A DNA stretch of 6,426 nucleotides. It comes from Lachnospiraceae bacterium (lineage in GTDB: Bacteria > Bacillota > Clostridia > Lachnospirales > Lachnospiraceae). The translations under genes were made by a program, and so were the position numbers. This document shows, piece after piece, positions 1-6,426 of this stretch. Position 1 is the stretch's first letter. Every line of letters starts with the position of its first letter. The notes below the pieces were generated by a model. The model was not told the DNA's origin. It did not search any database and saw only the letters and a program-made list of their open reading frames with translations. The stretch lies in NCBI GenBank assembly GCA_016282215.1, contig JAEEKC010000390.1, forward strand, positions 1 through 6,426, given 5' to 3'.

Positions 1-1228
1 CCACGATGGTTTCCGAAAGGGTGGCCGGCGTATTATCGGCGAGGACATTCGGCAGGCTGATATGGCCCACCATGATAAAATCGGCATTTCCGTGATAATC
101 CCGGAAATAAGGCACGAGTTCATTTTCCCAAAGCTGGGCCAGCACTTTTCCGGGAACCGCAGTCCCTGTATGGGAATCTGCCGTGGTATCGCCATGGCCC
201 GGGAAATGTTTATAGCAGGTCAGGATCCGATGCTGATGAAGGCCATCCGCAAACATGGAGGCAAGATTTGCCACGGTTTCTCCGTCATTTCCGAAGGAGC
301 GGTTGCCGATGACTTCATTGGATGGATTGGTCAGGACATCCGTATCCGGCGCAAAGTCCGTATTAAAACCAAGGTCGTACAAATAGCTTCCGATGGTATC
401 CCCTGCAGTCAGGGCGTTTTGCGGTGTCCCAAGGTCGATGGCAGGTCCGGGGTTGGTTACGCCGAAAGCCGGATTTTCCGCCACCCTTGCCACGCGTCCA
501 CCTTCTTCATCAACGCAGAGAAAAAGCGGAAGATGAGTCTGCTCGATCATATAGGACTGGGCGCCGGTAAGCATATCTTTGGTCTGCTCCGGGGTTTCTA
601 AATTAGCGGCAAAATAGATCAGTCCGCCTACCGGGTATTTTATCAGGGCCGCCTTGGTCATATCACCGGTCTGCGTGACGTTATCGACGCCGGTAAGAGC
701 CTCCGGCGTAATGATAAAAAGCTGCGCCGCTTTTTGTTCGTCTGTCATGGATGCGATCATCTGCAGGATTTCCGTATCATCGTCTGGTTCAGTCACTACG
801 CCGGAAACAAATCCGTTTTCCGTGGAATAGACGGTTGCTTTATCATCTGTCTTTGATTCAGACGCGCTGCTGTCATCACCGCCATCCTCGTTTGCAAACT
901 CGATATCCTGATCGTTGTTTTCATCCGGAAAATCGTCGCTGTCCGGGCCGTTGTTTTCTGTGCTGTTTGCATTGCCGTCCCCTGCACTGCCGGTTGTGGT
1001 TTCTGTTTCTGAAACGGGTGATCCTTCGGATGGATCTGACTGCTTTGAGGCTTTCCCGGGATCTACATCTGCGGAAAATGCGGAATTCTCATTCGGAGCG
1101 TCTGTGCTGCCGGCATCCGGCGCTGCGTTTTTTCCGGTGCATCCGGACAGGAGCAAAGCGCAGGAAAGTGCCAGAAAAAGGCGGGCCGGCTTTATTCTTT
1201 TATACAAATATTCTGATCGTTTAAACAT
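1..1228 (-). CDS. NagZ-like family 3 beta-N-acetylhexosaminidase, lipoprotein (C-terminus beyond window)
   Basis: This is a GH3 enzyme of the NagZ type. Such enzymes cleave terminal beta-linked N-acetylglucosamine, typically from peptidoglycan fragments during wall recycling. 409 codons are visible. Residues 1-30 form a lipoprotein signal: a basic start, a hydrophobic stretch, and lipobox LLLSGC with Cys30 as the lipidation site, so it should be anchored outside the membrane. Residues about 31-140 are a Ser/Thr/Asp/Glu/Asn-rich linker without obvious fold. The catalytic domain begins near residue 150. It shows DEEGGRVAR (Asp240), KHFPGHGDT (Lys340), the catalytic-loop Asp351-Ser352-His353 (the Asp-His dyad of NagZ enzymes), and then GHISLP and TPATLS. 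The Asp nucleophile (SDDL-type motif) would lie just beyond the left edge. ATG at 1228 is chosen because it gives a complete lipoprotein signal. No Shine-Dalgarno is visible upstream of it. An in-frame GTG at 1261 is possible, with an in-frame stop four codons further up. Family call firm; exact substrate inferred. Confidence 0.93.
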   Translation of the reverse strand, partial: MFKRSEYLYKRIKPARLFLALSCALLLSGCTGKNAAPDAGSTDAPNENSAFSADVDPGKASKQSDPSEGSPVSETETTTGSAGDGNANSTENNGPDSDDFPDENNDQDIEFANEDGGDDSSASESKTDDKATVYSTENGFVSGVVTEPDDDTEILQMIASMTDEQKAAQLFIITPEALTGVDNVTQTGDMTKAALIKYPVGGLIYFAANLETPEQTKDMLTGAQSYMIEQTHLPLFLCVDEEGGRVARVAENPAFGVTNPGPAIDLGTPQNALTAGDTIGSYLYDLGFNTDFAPDTDVLTNPSNEVIGNRSFGNDGETVANLASMFADGLHQHRILTCYKHFPGHGDTTADSHTGTAVPGKVLAQLWENELVPYFRDYHGNADFIMVGHISLPNVLADNTPATLSETIV

Positions 1229-1234
1229 GCATTC

Positions 1235-1263
1235 ATCATAGCATTTTGCGGTCGAATTCACAA
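1235..1263 (-). promoter_or_regulatory. Sigma-70/SigA-type promoter for the hexosaminidase
   Basis: Read on the minus strand, TTGTGA (1258-1263) is followed after exactly 17 bp by TATGAT (1235-1240). This is a good match to TTGACA-N17-TATAAT. Only six bases separate the -10 box from the ATG at 1228, so the transcript would begin at or beside the start codon. That fits the lack of a ribosome binding site and suggests leaderless expression. The alternative is that this promoter is fortuitous and another lies further upstream. Confidence 0.5.
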
Positions 1264-1304
1264 CAAGTATTCATCTCTTTTCACTACCCAAGAAGGCTCA
1301 GTCG

Positions 1305-1313
1305 TGGTACAAT
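1305..1313 (+). promoter_or_regulatory. Possible extended -10 promoter for the two-gene operon
   Basis: TGGTACAAT is a TGn extended -10 followed by TACAAT, one mismatch from TATAAT. No convincing -35 is present at 16-18 bp upstream; extended -10 promoters often tolerate that. Use of this promoter would leave a leader of about 160 nt containing the repeat pair at 1375-1464. Weak call. Confidence 0.3.
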
Positions 1314-1358
1314 AAAGACAGTTTTTGCAACCAAATGCCGTAAAACAGGGTGTTTATG

Positions 1359-1376
1359 ACAGATGACAAAATCTGT
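1359..1376. promoter_or_regulatory. Small perfect dyad ACAGAT-N6-ATCTGT
   Basis: Six-base arms (1359-1364 and 1371-1376) flank a six-base centre. The dyad abuts the first 37-bp direct repeat. It could be a minor operator or a weak RNA hairpin in the leader. It has no U-tract, so it is not an intrinsic terminator. A dyad this short can occur by chance. Confidence 0.25.
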
Positions 1377-1464
1377 ATGGAAATACAGAGCCGATAAACT
1401 GATGATAAATTGTTAGTGTAAGGTCCGGTATAGAAATACATAACCGATAAATTGATGATAAATT
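1375..1464 (+). repeat. Pair of 37-bp direct repeats upstream of the operon
   Basis: Copies lie at 1375-1411 and 1428-1464, offset by 53 bp, and match at 33 of 37 positions. Each contains CCGATAAA and two GATAAA hexamers 11 bp apart, so GATAAA occurs at 1393, 1404, 1446 and 1457. Spacings of 11, 42 and 11 bp put all four on about the same face of the helix, as expected for a cooperative protein-binding site. The second copy ends two bases before the AGGAGG of the downstream gene. The pair may be an operator, or a duplicated leader segment acting in RNA. Function is inferred; the repeat itself is seen directly. Confidence 0.75.
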
Positions 1465-1465
1465 T

Positions 1466-1471
1466 AGGAGG
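1466..1471 (+). promoter_or_regulatory. Ribosome binding site AGGAGG
   Basis: A perfect AGGAGG sits eight bases before the ATG at 1480. This fixes the start of the 734-residue protein and predicts efficient translation. Confidence 0.85.
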
Positions 1472-1479
1472 AAAACGGC

Positions 1480-3684
1480 ATGCCGAAATTCGAAAACATC
1501 AATGATCTTGTGGGAGTACCGACAGATTTACAGAATAAACAGGAGGATATCAATACCTGGAATAACCTGTCTTTGGAAGATAAGATCGTCCAGGTTGATT
1601 CTCTGATCCTTGCGTCTGATTATGCGAAGAATCAGGAAAAGAAGGAAGAGCTCTTGCAGTATAAGAGCAATCTGGTAAAATACTACCTCGGCGAGGAAAT
1701 GACCGCAGAGGAATTTGCCGCATTTGAGAAGGCACTGACAGACGATCCGTCAAAAAAGGAAAAACTTGATACGATCGCAAAGGAGAAGAAGTTCGATGCG
1801 ATCAAACAGGAGAAAGAAACGCTTGTTAATCAGGTCTTTGGCAGGGAACTTGCTGAGCTTAATCATTATAATACCGTGGTGGATGTGCCTGAGCACTATA
1901 AGCATTCATCGTCATTGCAGGGCGTCTGGCAGAAGTCAGATCTGAACGGAAAAATGCTCAACATCGATTCCGTGATCATGACGATTCTTAACGCTTATAG
2001 TACCGATCATCTGAAGGAGTCTTATGAGATCAAAGGTACGCTGCTGAAGCACTACCTGGGACAGGGTATGTCTGATGACGAATTTGCAGCATTTGAAAAA
2101 GCGCTTTCTGAAGATCCAAAGAAGAATAAGATGTTTGATACCTTCGTGAAGGATTTTGACTCCAATGAGATCCAGAGAGAAAAGGATACACTTACCAAGG
2201 CGCTTTTCGGAAAAGAACTGGCCACGATGCGCCGTCAGAAAGATGAAAATGCGAAGGTACCAACAGAGAATGAGCTGAAAGAGGCTGCCGAAAAAACGGA
2301 AAAACTGCTGAAAAGACCTTTTCTGAGAAGCCACCGGGAATCGTTAACAAAGAGCTATTTGCGGCAGGAACAAGAAAACGCAAAAGAAACAATAAAAAAA
2401 GCACAGGCTACTTTGGGGCTGGCGGTTCCGAACCGTGCCGCAAACGGTCCGCAGATGAAGAATCCCTTTGCAAATCAGGAGGAGGAAAAAGAAGCGCAAT
2501 ATAAGGCTGCGGCGCAAATCGTGGCTTCCCAAATTTTCCCGCTCAAATCGAAGAAGGATGCCGCTATTTTGGATATGGGTTCATTGTTAGAGGAGGACCG
2601 TATCCGAAAGGGAGCGATAGAAGAATTACAGCAGGATCCGGATTTCAGGGCTTTCGTGCTTTCCGAGATCGCCAAAAAAGATGCGGAGCGTTTCGAGCCG
2701 GACAGAATGGTTAATTCCTGGGAAGCATATCGAAAGACACTCGATGAAGCCAGGGAAAACTACAGGCAGGAGCTCTCAATTGCCCGTGAAAACGGCCCTG
2801 TTCCGGAAAGCCTTGCATTTTTCCATCCTGATGTCAGAGGCAATGTTGCCGGCGATAACAACGGATTTGCCGTTGTGGAGAAAAATGACGGGAACCTGAG
2901 CACAAAGGAAAACTTAAAAGCCCAGGCACAGGCTATGCTCGACAGCGCCGAGCGTGACGGCAGGGACCGGGCGCTTGAGCAGAAGGATTTTTTAAAGGCG
3001 GCAAATCTGGTTGTTGCCAATGCGCTTTTGACAAAGGCAGCGGATCTGACCTTCTTTGAGACGGAAGGGTTTAAGAACGAGCAGGGTGATTATCGCATTG
3101 ACAAGATGAATAAAAGTCTCGTGGAGCTTCGCGATCAGGTGATCGCCGATCCGTTGTTTCAGAAGGTGCTCTCAAAGAGAGTCAAGGAAACTGAGGTCGT
3201 ATCGTCCTATCAGCGCGAAGTCAACAGGGAAGTCAATAAAAAGATCAGCCGGCAGGAAAAACGCGAATCGGAATATAAAAAGGATCAGACCAGGTCACAG
3301 GCCCATCAGAAATATGCCGCTGAGCATACCGTTGAACTGACGGCTAAGGAGATCGATTTTATCAAAGAAACCTATGCCAATATCAAGAAGTTCAATGAAG
3401 GCAAGGATCCTTCCGACCTGATGAAAAAACTGACGACTGCTTTGGATGCCGTAACAGCCACGCAGGGTAATAAGATCTCCGTTGAAAAAATGGAAGCTCT
3501 GAACAAGGCGACGCTTGAGTATTATAAAGAAAGACAGGGGAAGATCTTTTCACCCCTGACCAAGAGAGGAAAAGCCCGTCTCGGAGCAGTGGAAAGAATG
3601 GCCTTTTTGACCGATGATGTAATGGACCGCGCGGCGAAGCAGGAGAAAAAGGAAATGAAGAATCAGGCCGCAAAGGCGAAGTAA
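1480..3684 (+). CDS. Hypothetical 734-residue charged helical protein with internal duplications
   Basis: I do not recognise a named family. The protein is very rich in Lys, Glu, Gln and Ala, looks almost wholly alpha-helical, and has no signal peptide or membrane segment. Residues about 8-130 and 131-253 are a tandem duplication with 123-residue period. Landmarks are a W at 27/150, a YLG at 69-71/192-194, and EFAAFEKAL at 78-86/201-209. A coiled-coil-like linker follows (about 255-340). A second, diverged repeat pair lies at about 342-397 and 506-567 (alternating A/I/V helix, then D-P-x-F). The C-terminal part (about 640-734) has a helical segment with TLEYYKERQG followed by KRGKARLGAVE and ends in a Lys-rich tail. 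Start fixed by a perfect AGGAGG. The downstream kinase-fold gene begins 37 bp later, suggesting co-expression. Scaffold, substrate or regulator of that protein are possible roles; none is shown by the sequence. Confidence 0.92.
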   Translation: MPKFENINDLVGVPTDLQNKQEDINTWNNLSLEDKIVQVDSLILASDYAKNQEKKEELLQYKSNLVKYYLGEEMTAEEFAAFEKALTDDPSKKEKLDTIAKEKKFDAIKQEKETLVNQVFGRELAELNHYNTVVDVPEHYKHSSSLQGVWQKSDLNGKMLNIDSVIMTILNAYSTDHLKESYEIKGTLLKHYLGQGMSDDEFAAFEKALSEDPKKNKMFDTFVKDFDSNEIQREKDTLTKALFGKELATMRRQKDENAKVPTENELKEAAEKTEKLLKRPFLRSHRESLTKSYLRQEQENAKETIKKAQATLGLAVPNRAANGPQMKNPFANQEEEKEAQYKAAAQIVASQIFPLKSKKDAAILDMGSLLEEDRIRKGAIEELQQDPDFRAFVLSEIAKKDAERFEPDRMVNSWEAYRKTLDEARENYRQELSIARENGPVPESLAFFHPDVRGNVAGDNNGFAVVEKNDGNLSTKENLKAQAQAMLDSAERDGRDRALEQKDFLKAANLVVANALLTKAADLTFFETEGFKNEQGDYRIDKMNKSLVELRDQVIADPLFQKVLSKRVKETEVVSSYQREVNREVNKKISRQEKRESEYKKDQTRSQAHQKYAAEHTVELTAKEIDFIKETYANIKKFNEGKDPSDLMKKLTTALDAVTATQGNKISVEKMEALNKATLEYYKERQGKIFSPLTKRGKARLGAVERMAFLTDDVMDRAAKQEKKEMKNQAAKAK
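1501..2238 (+). repeat. Tandem duplication of a 123-residue coding unit
   Basis: Unit 1 is 1501-1869 (residues 8-130) and unit 2 is 1870-2238 (residues 131-253). They align with no net offset change over conserved landmarks: V-x-V-P at 11-14/134-137, the nine identical residues at 78-86/201-209, and F-G-x-E-L-A at 120-125/243-248. In the nine identical codons, five differ at synonymous third positions. The duplication is therefore old and kept under selection at the protein level. A further V-P near residue 260 might be the stub of a third unit. Confidence 0.85.
2503..3180 (+). repeat. Distant repeat pair of a helical module within the 734-residue protein
   Basis: Module copies lie at residues about 342-397 (2503-2670) and 506-567 (2995-3180). 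Both read as an Ala/Val/Ile-rich helix (AAAQIVASQI and AANLVVANAL), a charged loop of about 20-25 residues, an R-I, then a helix ending in D-P-x-F and V-L-S. Similarity is low but the order and spacing are kept. The segment between them is a Glu/Arg-rich helix plus a Gly/Asn-rich loop. Confidence 0.45.
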
Positions 3685-3707
3685 GGACTAAGGCTGTGAA
3701 TAGTAAC

Positions 3708-3715
3708 AAGAGGAG
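3708..3715 (+). promoter_or_regulatory. Ribosome binding site that decides the GTG start of the kinase gene
   Basis: AAGAGGAG lies six bases before GTG 3722. An in-frame TAG at 3716-3718 excludes any earlier start, and the next in-frame ATG comes well into the conserved-looking N-terminal helices. GTG is therefore the best start. No terminator hairpin exists in the 37-bp gap after the preceding stop codon. Confidence 0.8.
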
Positions 3716-3721
3716 TAGAGC

Positions 3722-6426
3722 GTGCCGAAAAAAAACAGTGATAACACTGCCATACATGAATACTATCTGACTGAACTTCAGAAGAATTCTCTTCCCCTGA
3801 TCAACGCGATGAGCCAGGATGCCCTGAAACAAAAGGATCCAGACAGATACGAGGGCCTGATGCAGTCTGTCAGTGCCGTGGGTTTTATGGCGGACGATTT
3901 TTATGTCAGGGATGAAGACGGAAAACTTCCGGTTATGGACGAAGTCACGATTCAGGCTTTTCAGAATGCTTACGACAAGGCGATCCATGAGTGCAGGAAG
4001 GTGATCGGCACCGCTGCAGAGGATCTTTCCCCGGAAGAAAACGAGGTGGTTCATTCTCAGGAAGCAAAAGAAGCGGTTCATTCTCAGGAAGCAAAAACAG
4101 CGGCTGCCGCTCTTTTGGAAATGCTAAACCGGGACAAAGAGATCTTTGCGAAGGGAAAGGAAAAGGATCTGATCGGCCTGACACTGGATCAGGCAGTCGC
4201 AAAGCACTTAGAAGCAACCGGTCAGCCCTTGGAGAAGAGCAGTTTTTCGGAAAAGGACAGAACCGGTGCAAAGGAACCGGATATGATCCGCATTGTTTTT
4301 CCGAAAGGGACCAAGATCAAAGCGGTCGGACAGGCAAGCGAACGTTATACGGTATCCTACAGGGATGAAAAGGGGAATCTGAAAAACGGATTTTTCACAA
4401 AAGGATCTACCATAGATCATGCCGATCTGTACAGGCAGGTTATGGATCAGACAATTGAACAGCTCAAAGAAAGCGGGAAGCATCCGGAATGGATCGATGT
4501 GGTTGAGAGGGTCTGCGCATACAGAACCGGCATCCGAAAAGCAGGGGCTTTTCTGAAACCGCGCCGGGTGGGAGAATATGAACTGACAAAGTTGGGGTTT
4601 GACGAAGAGACCGCCCGGAAATTCGAACAGGATGAGGAGTTTAAGGACTTTTATATCGAATATCTGAATAAGCTGGACGAGGCGGATAATTCGATCAAAA
4701 TATCCTATCAACGAATGAAGGCTGCAGACGGCAGTTCCATTGATAAAAGAAACGTAGCCATGTCCAAGGTCGCGGATCTTTTCGGTGTTTCGAATGTGAT
4801 CGCACAGTCGAAAAAAGCGCAGATCCTTGTTGGGGATAAACTGATCGAGGGGACCTTTATGGAGGAGGTGCCGGGCGTCTCCTATCAGGACATTCTTCCC
4901 GGTCACCCTGCCGCAAAACTCGGGGCCGGGGTATTTGACGGATCTATGGCCCTTCGGGATATCGCGGATCTGCAGATCATGGATTATATCTGCCAGAATG
5001 TGGACAGGCACCACCAAAATATGATGTTTGCTTTTTCCGAAGACGGGAAAAAGTGTACGGCAGTGTACGGGATTGATAATGATATTTCCTTCGGTACACT
5101 GAAACTCAAAGAAGGGGACTGGCATAGTAACAACATTCCGCTGAAAAATGTGAAAGTGATCTCGGAACGGATGGCGAAACGGCTCGAAGCGGTCAGCGAG
5201 ACAGCGCTTCGCGAATCAGCGTCCGGGCAGGGACTGGATGAAAAAGAGATCAATGCCTATATTGACCGTGTGCTGACGATCAAAGACAGGATTCAAAAAG
5301 GGATCATACGTGTTGTTAAGGACGAGGAGTGGAAGAATAAAAAACTGAGCGATTTCGGAGATAATAATTATTTTGAGCGGATCAGGGAAACATTTGATGA
5401 GGATCTCAAAGTTTCCGTCCAATGGATCGAAAACGGGACTGCAAAACCGCCGGAAAAGATCACCTTTACCGAAGGCAGGAAGGTGGATGCCTTTTCAAAA
5501 GATTATGAATATGAAGCGTTTTGGAAAGAGCGTACCGCAGGCCTTGGCGAGGCATTTGCCGATTCTCTGACACAGCTGAAAACACCCACGATCGGTAAGG
5601 AAAAACCCCTTGACGATGCACAAATGATCAATCTGATCAAATCGAGCGTGCAGATCATGAAGACAGAGATTCTAAGTGGCAACAGCAAACTCCACGGGGC
5701 GACGCAGTTTTATATCGATCTGAACAACCAGGTAGAGGAACTTGAGAAAATAACCGCCGGATATGGGAAAAACTCCCATCTGTTGAAAAAACAGTATCAG
5801 ACTATTTTGACAGGGTATAAAAACCTTGCCGAGGCTGCGCAGGCTTATCTTGATCACGTGGAAGACACCAGAAAAGAAGAAGGCAGCATCAGCAGAACAC
5901 AAAAGAAGCGGCAGGGAATCGCCACCCGTGTGCTTGAGAAATGCAAACAGGAAGAGGCCTGGATCAAAAAGAATTATGAACTGACGATACAGAGTTTTGA
6001 ATTATCAGCCGCTGATATGTTCAGGCAGGAGGAAAATCTGGAAAAGCGCCTGAGCAAACCGGAAGAACTGATCTTTGAAAAACTGCGGGACAAACAGAAT
6101 GTTATCAGCACAGTTGATGTCACGCAGGGAGTTGTTTTTGAGCAGAGCGTGGCGGAGATCCTGTTTTTGGCAGGCGTTGCGAAGAACATTCCCAAACTGA
6201 AAAAAGATAAAGCACTGGGGAAAGTGATCAAGGGAGAGAATGCAGCGGAGAATATTCACAGCATTAAGGAGTCCAAGGCTTTCCGCCTGCTGATCGATTC
6301 CAATTCCAGAGAGGCGATCGTGGAGATGGCCAAAAGCGGGAATGCAAAAAAACTGTTCGATGAATATGCAGACTGCCTGGCTGATGCAAAGAGAGCGCAG
6401 CCGAAACGGCAGACAGCGGTAAAGAA
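3722..6426 (+). CDS. Atypical kinase-fold protein (PI3/PI4-kinase/HipA-like core), C-terminus beyond window
   Basis: 901 codons are visible and the frame is open at the right edge. Residues about 1-105 are helical. Residues about 106-190 form a polar linker with a 9-residue tandem repeat. A kinase-like core spans about 190-500. It has a nucleotide-loop-like segment (Val202-Gly203 through Tyr209-Thr-Val), then FFTKG with Lys227 as candidate ATP-binding lysine. RNVAMSKVADLFGV (343-356) and GTFMEEVPG (377-385) follow in the order seen in this fold. The catalytic loop is NVDRHHQN (426-433) with Asp428 and Asn433, and the metal site is GIDNDISFG (450-458). DRxxxN followed by IDNxxxF is the signature of type II PI4-kinases and their bacterial relatives. 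After about 500 a long helical extension of at least 400 residues continues. No signal peptide or membrane helix. The substrate could be a protein, lipid or nucleotide; it cannot be told here. Probably co-transcribed with the upstream gene. Confidence 0.85.
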   Translation, partial: MPKKNSDNTAIHEYYLTELQKNSLPLINAMSQDALKQKDPDRYEGLMQSVSAVGFMADDFYVRDEDGKLPVMDEVTIQAFQNAYDKAIHECRKVIGTAAEDLSPEENEVVHSQEAKEAVHSQEAKTAAAALLEMLNRDKEIFAKGKEKDLIGLTLDQAVAKHLEATGQPLEKSSFSEKDRTGAKEPDMIRIVFPKGTKIKAVGQASERYTVSYRDEKGNLKNGFFTKGSTIDHADLYRQVMDQTIEQLKESGKHPEWIDVVERVCAYRTGIRKAGAFLKPRRVGEYELTKLGFDEETARKFEQDEEFKDFYIEYLNKLDEADNSIKISYQRMKAADGSSIDKRNVAMSKVADLFGVSNVIAQSKKAQILVGDKLIEGTFMEEVPGVSYQDILPGHPAAKLGAGVFDGSMALRDIADLQIMDYICQNVDRHHQNMMFAFSEDGKKCTAVYGIDNDISFGTLKLKEGDWHSNNIPLKNVKVISERMAKRLEAVSETALRESASGQGLDEKEINAYIDRVLTIKDRIQKGIIRVVKDEEWKNKKLSDFGDNNYFERIRETFDEDLKVSVQWIENGTAKPPEKITFTEGRKVDAFSKDYEYEAFWKERTAGLGEAFADSLTQLKTPTIGKEKPLDDAQMINLIKSSVQIMKTEILSGNSKLHGATQFYIDLNNQVEELEKITAGYGKNSHLLKKQYQTILTGYKNLAEAAQAYLDHVEDTRKEEGSISRTQKKRQGIATRVLEKCKQEEAWIKKNYELTIQSFELSAADMFRQEENLEKRLSKPEELIFEKLRDKQNVISTVDVTQGVVFEQSVAEILFLAGVAKNIPKLKKDKALGKVIKGENAAENIHSIKESKAFRLLIDSNSREAIVEMAKSGNAKKLFDEYADCLADAKRAQPKRQTAVK
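4048..4101 (+). repeat. 27-bp in-frame tandem repeat in the kinase linker
   Basis: Two copies (4048-4074 and 4075-4101) match at 25 of 27 positions, including 22 identical leading bases. They encode VHSQEAKEA and VHSQEAKTA (from about residue 109), between the N-terminal helical region and the kinase core. Near-identity at DNA level points to a recent slippage duplication in a flexible linker, where length changes would be tolerated. Confidence 0.9.

Noticed and set aside
62..601. Plus-strand open frame of 179 codons, and others at 751-1224 and 915-1241
   Set aside because: They lie antisense to the clear GH3 lipoprotein gene, have no recognisable motifs or ribosome binding sites, and have compositions typical of shadow frames.
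1390..1450. GCCGATAA (1390-1397) and ACCGATAA (1443-1450) as sigma-28 flagellar promoter -10 boxes
   Set aside because: The sequence matches the -10 consensus, but no TAAA -35 element lies about 15 bp upstream of either copy. The sites are better explained as part of the direct repeat.
1375..1464. The repeat pair as a minimal CRISPR array
   Set aside because: There are only two copies with four mismatches, a 16-bp spacer, no dyad in the repeat and no cas genes nearby.
3685..3721. Terminator between the two plus-strand genes
   Set aside because: No hairpin followed by a T-tract is present in the 37-bp gap.
3392..4081. Minus-strand open frame of 229 codons across the gene junction
   Set aside because: It crosses the end of one well-supported plus-strand gene and the start of the next, and its translation looks like an antisense shadow.
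4208..5125. Minus-strand open frame of 305 codons opposite the kinase core
   Set aside because: It covers the region coding the DRHHQN and IDND motifs on the plus strand. Its own translation is rich in Phe, His and Cys, with no domain or start signal.

Overview
The window looks like a piece of a Firmicutes chromosome, most likely from the Clostridia and possibly a Lachnospiraceae-type gut anaerobe. The grounds are strong AGGAGG-type ribosome binding sites, moderate GC content judged by eye, a lipoprotein NagZ-like enzyme with a long polar linker, and large lysine/glutamate-rich helical proteins. The taxonomic call is inference only.

Layout: bases 1-1228 carry, on the minus strand, most of a glycoside hydrolase family 3 beta-N-acetylhexosaminidase (NagZ-like) anchored as a lipoprotein. 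Its C-terminus lies beyond the left edge. A divergent intergenic region of about 250 bp (1229-1479) follows. It holds a good minus-strand promoter almost on top of the hexosaminidase start codon, a possible plus-strand extended -10, a small dyad, and a conspicuous pair of 37-bp direct repeats 53 bp apart just upstream of the next ribosome binding site. Two plus-strand genes then fill the rest of the window. The first (1480-3684) encodes a 734-residue, highly charged, helical protein built from internal duplications. The second (3722 to beyond the right edge) encodes a protein of at least 901 residues containing an atypical kinase core of the PI3/PI4-kinase/HipA-like fold. They are 37 bp apart with no terminator between them, so they are probably one operon.

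Neither operon protein has a visible signal peptide or membrane segment. A short helical module appears twice in the first protein and seems to recur near the end of the visible part of the kinase protein. This suggests the two share a building block and work together, perhaps as effector-like or regulatory kinase and partner. That pairing is the most unusual content of the window. Its biological role cannot be read from sequence alone. The hexosaminidase is divergently transcribed and probably unrelated functionally.
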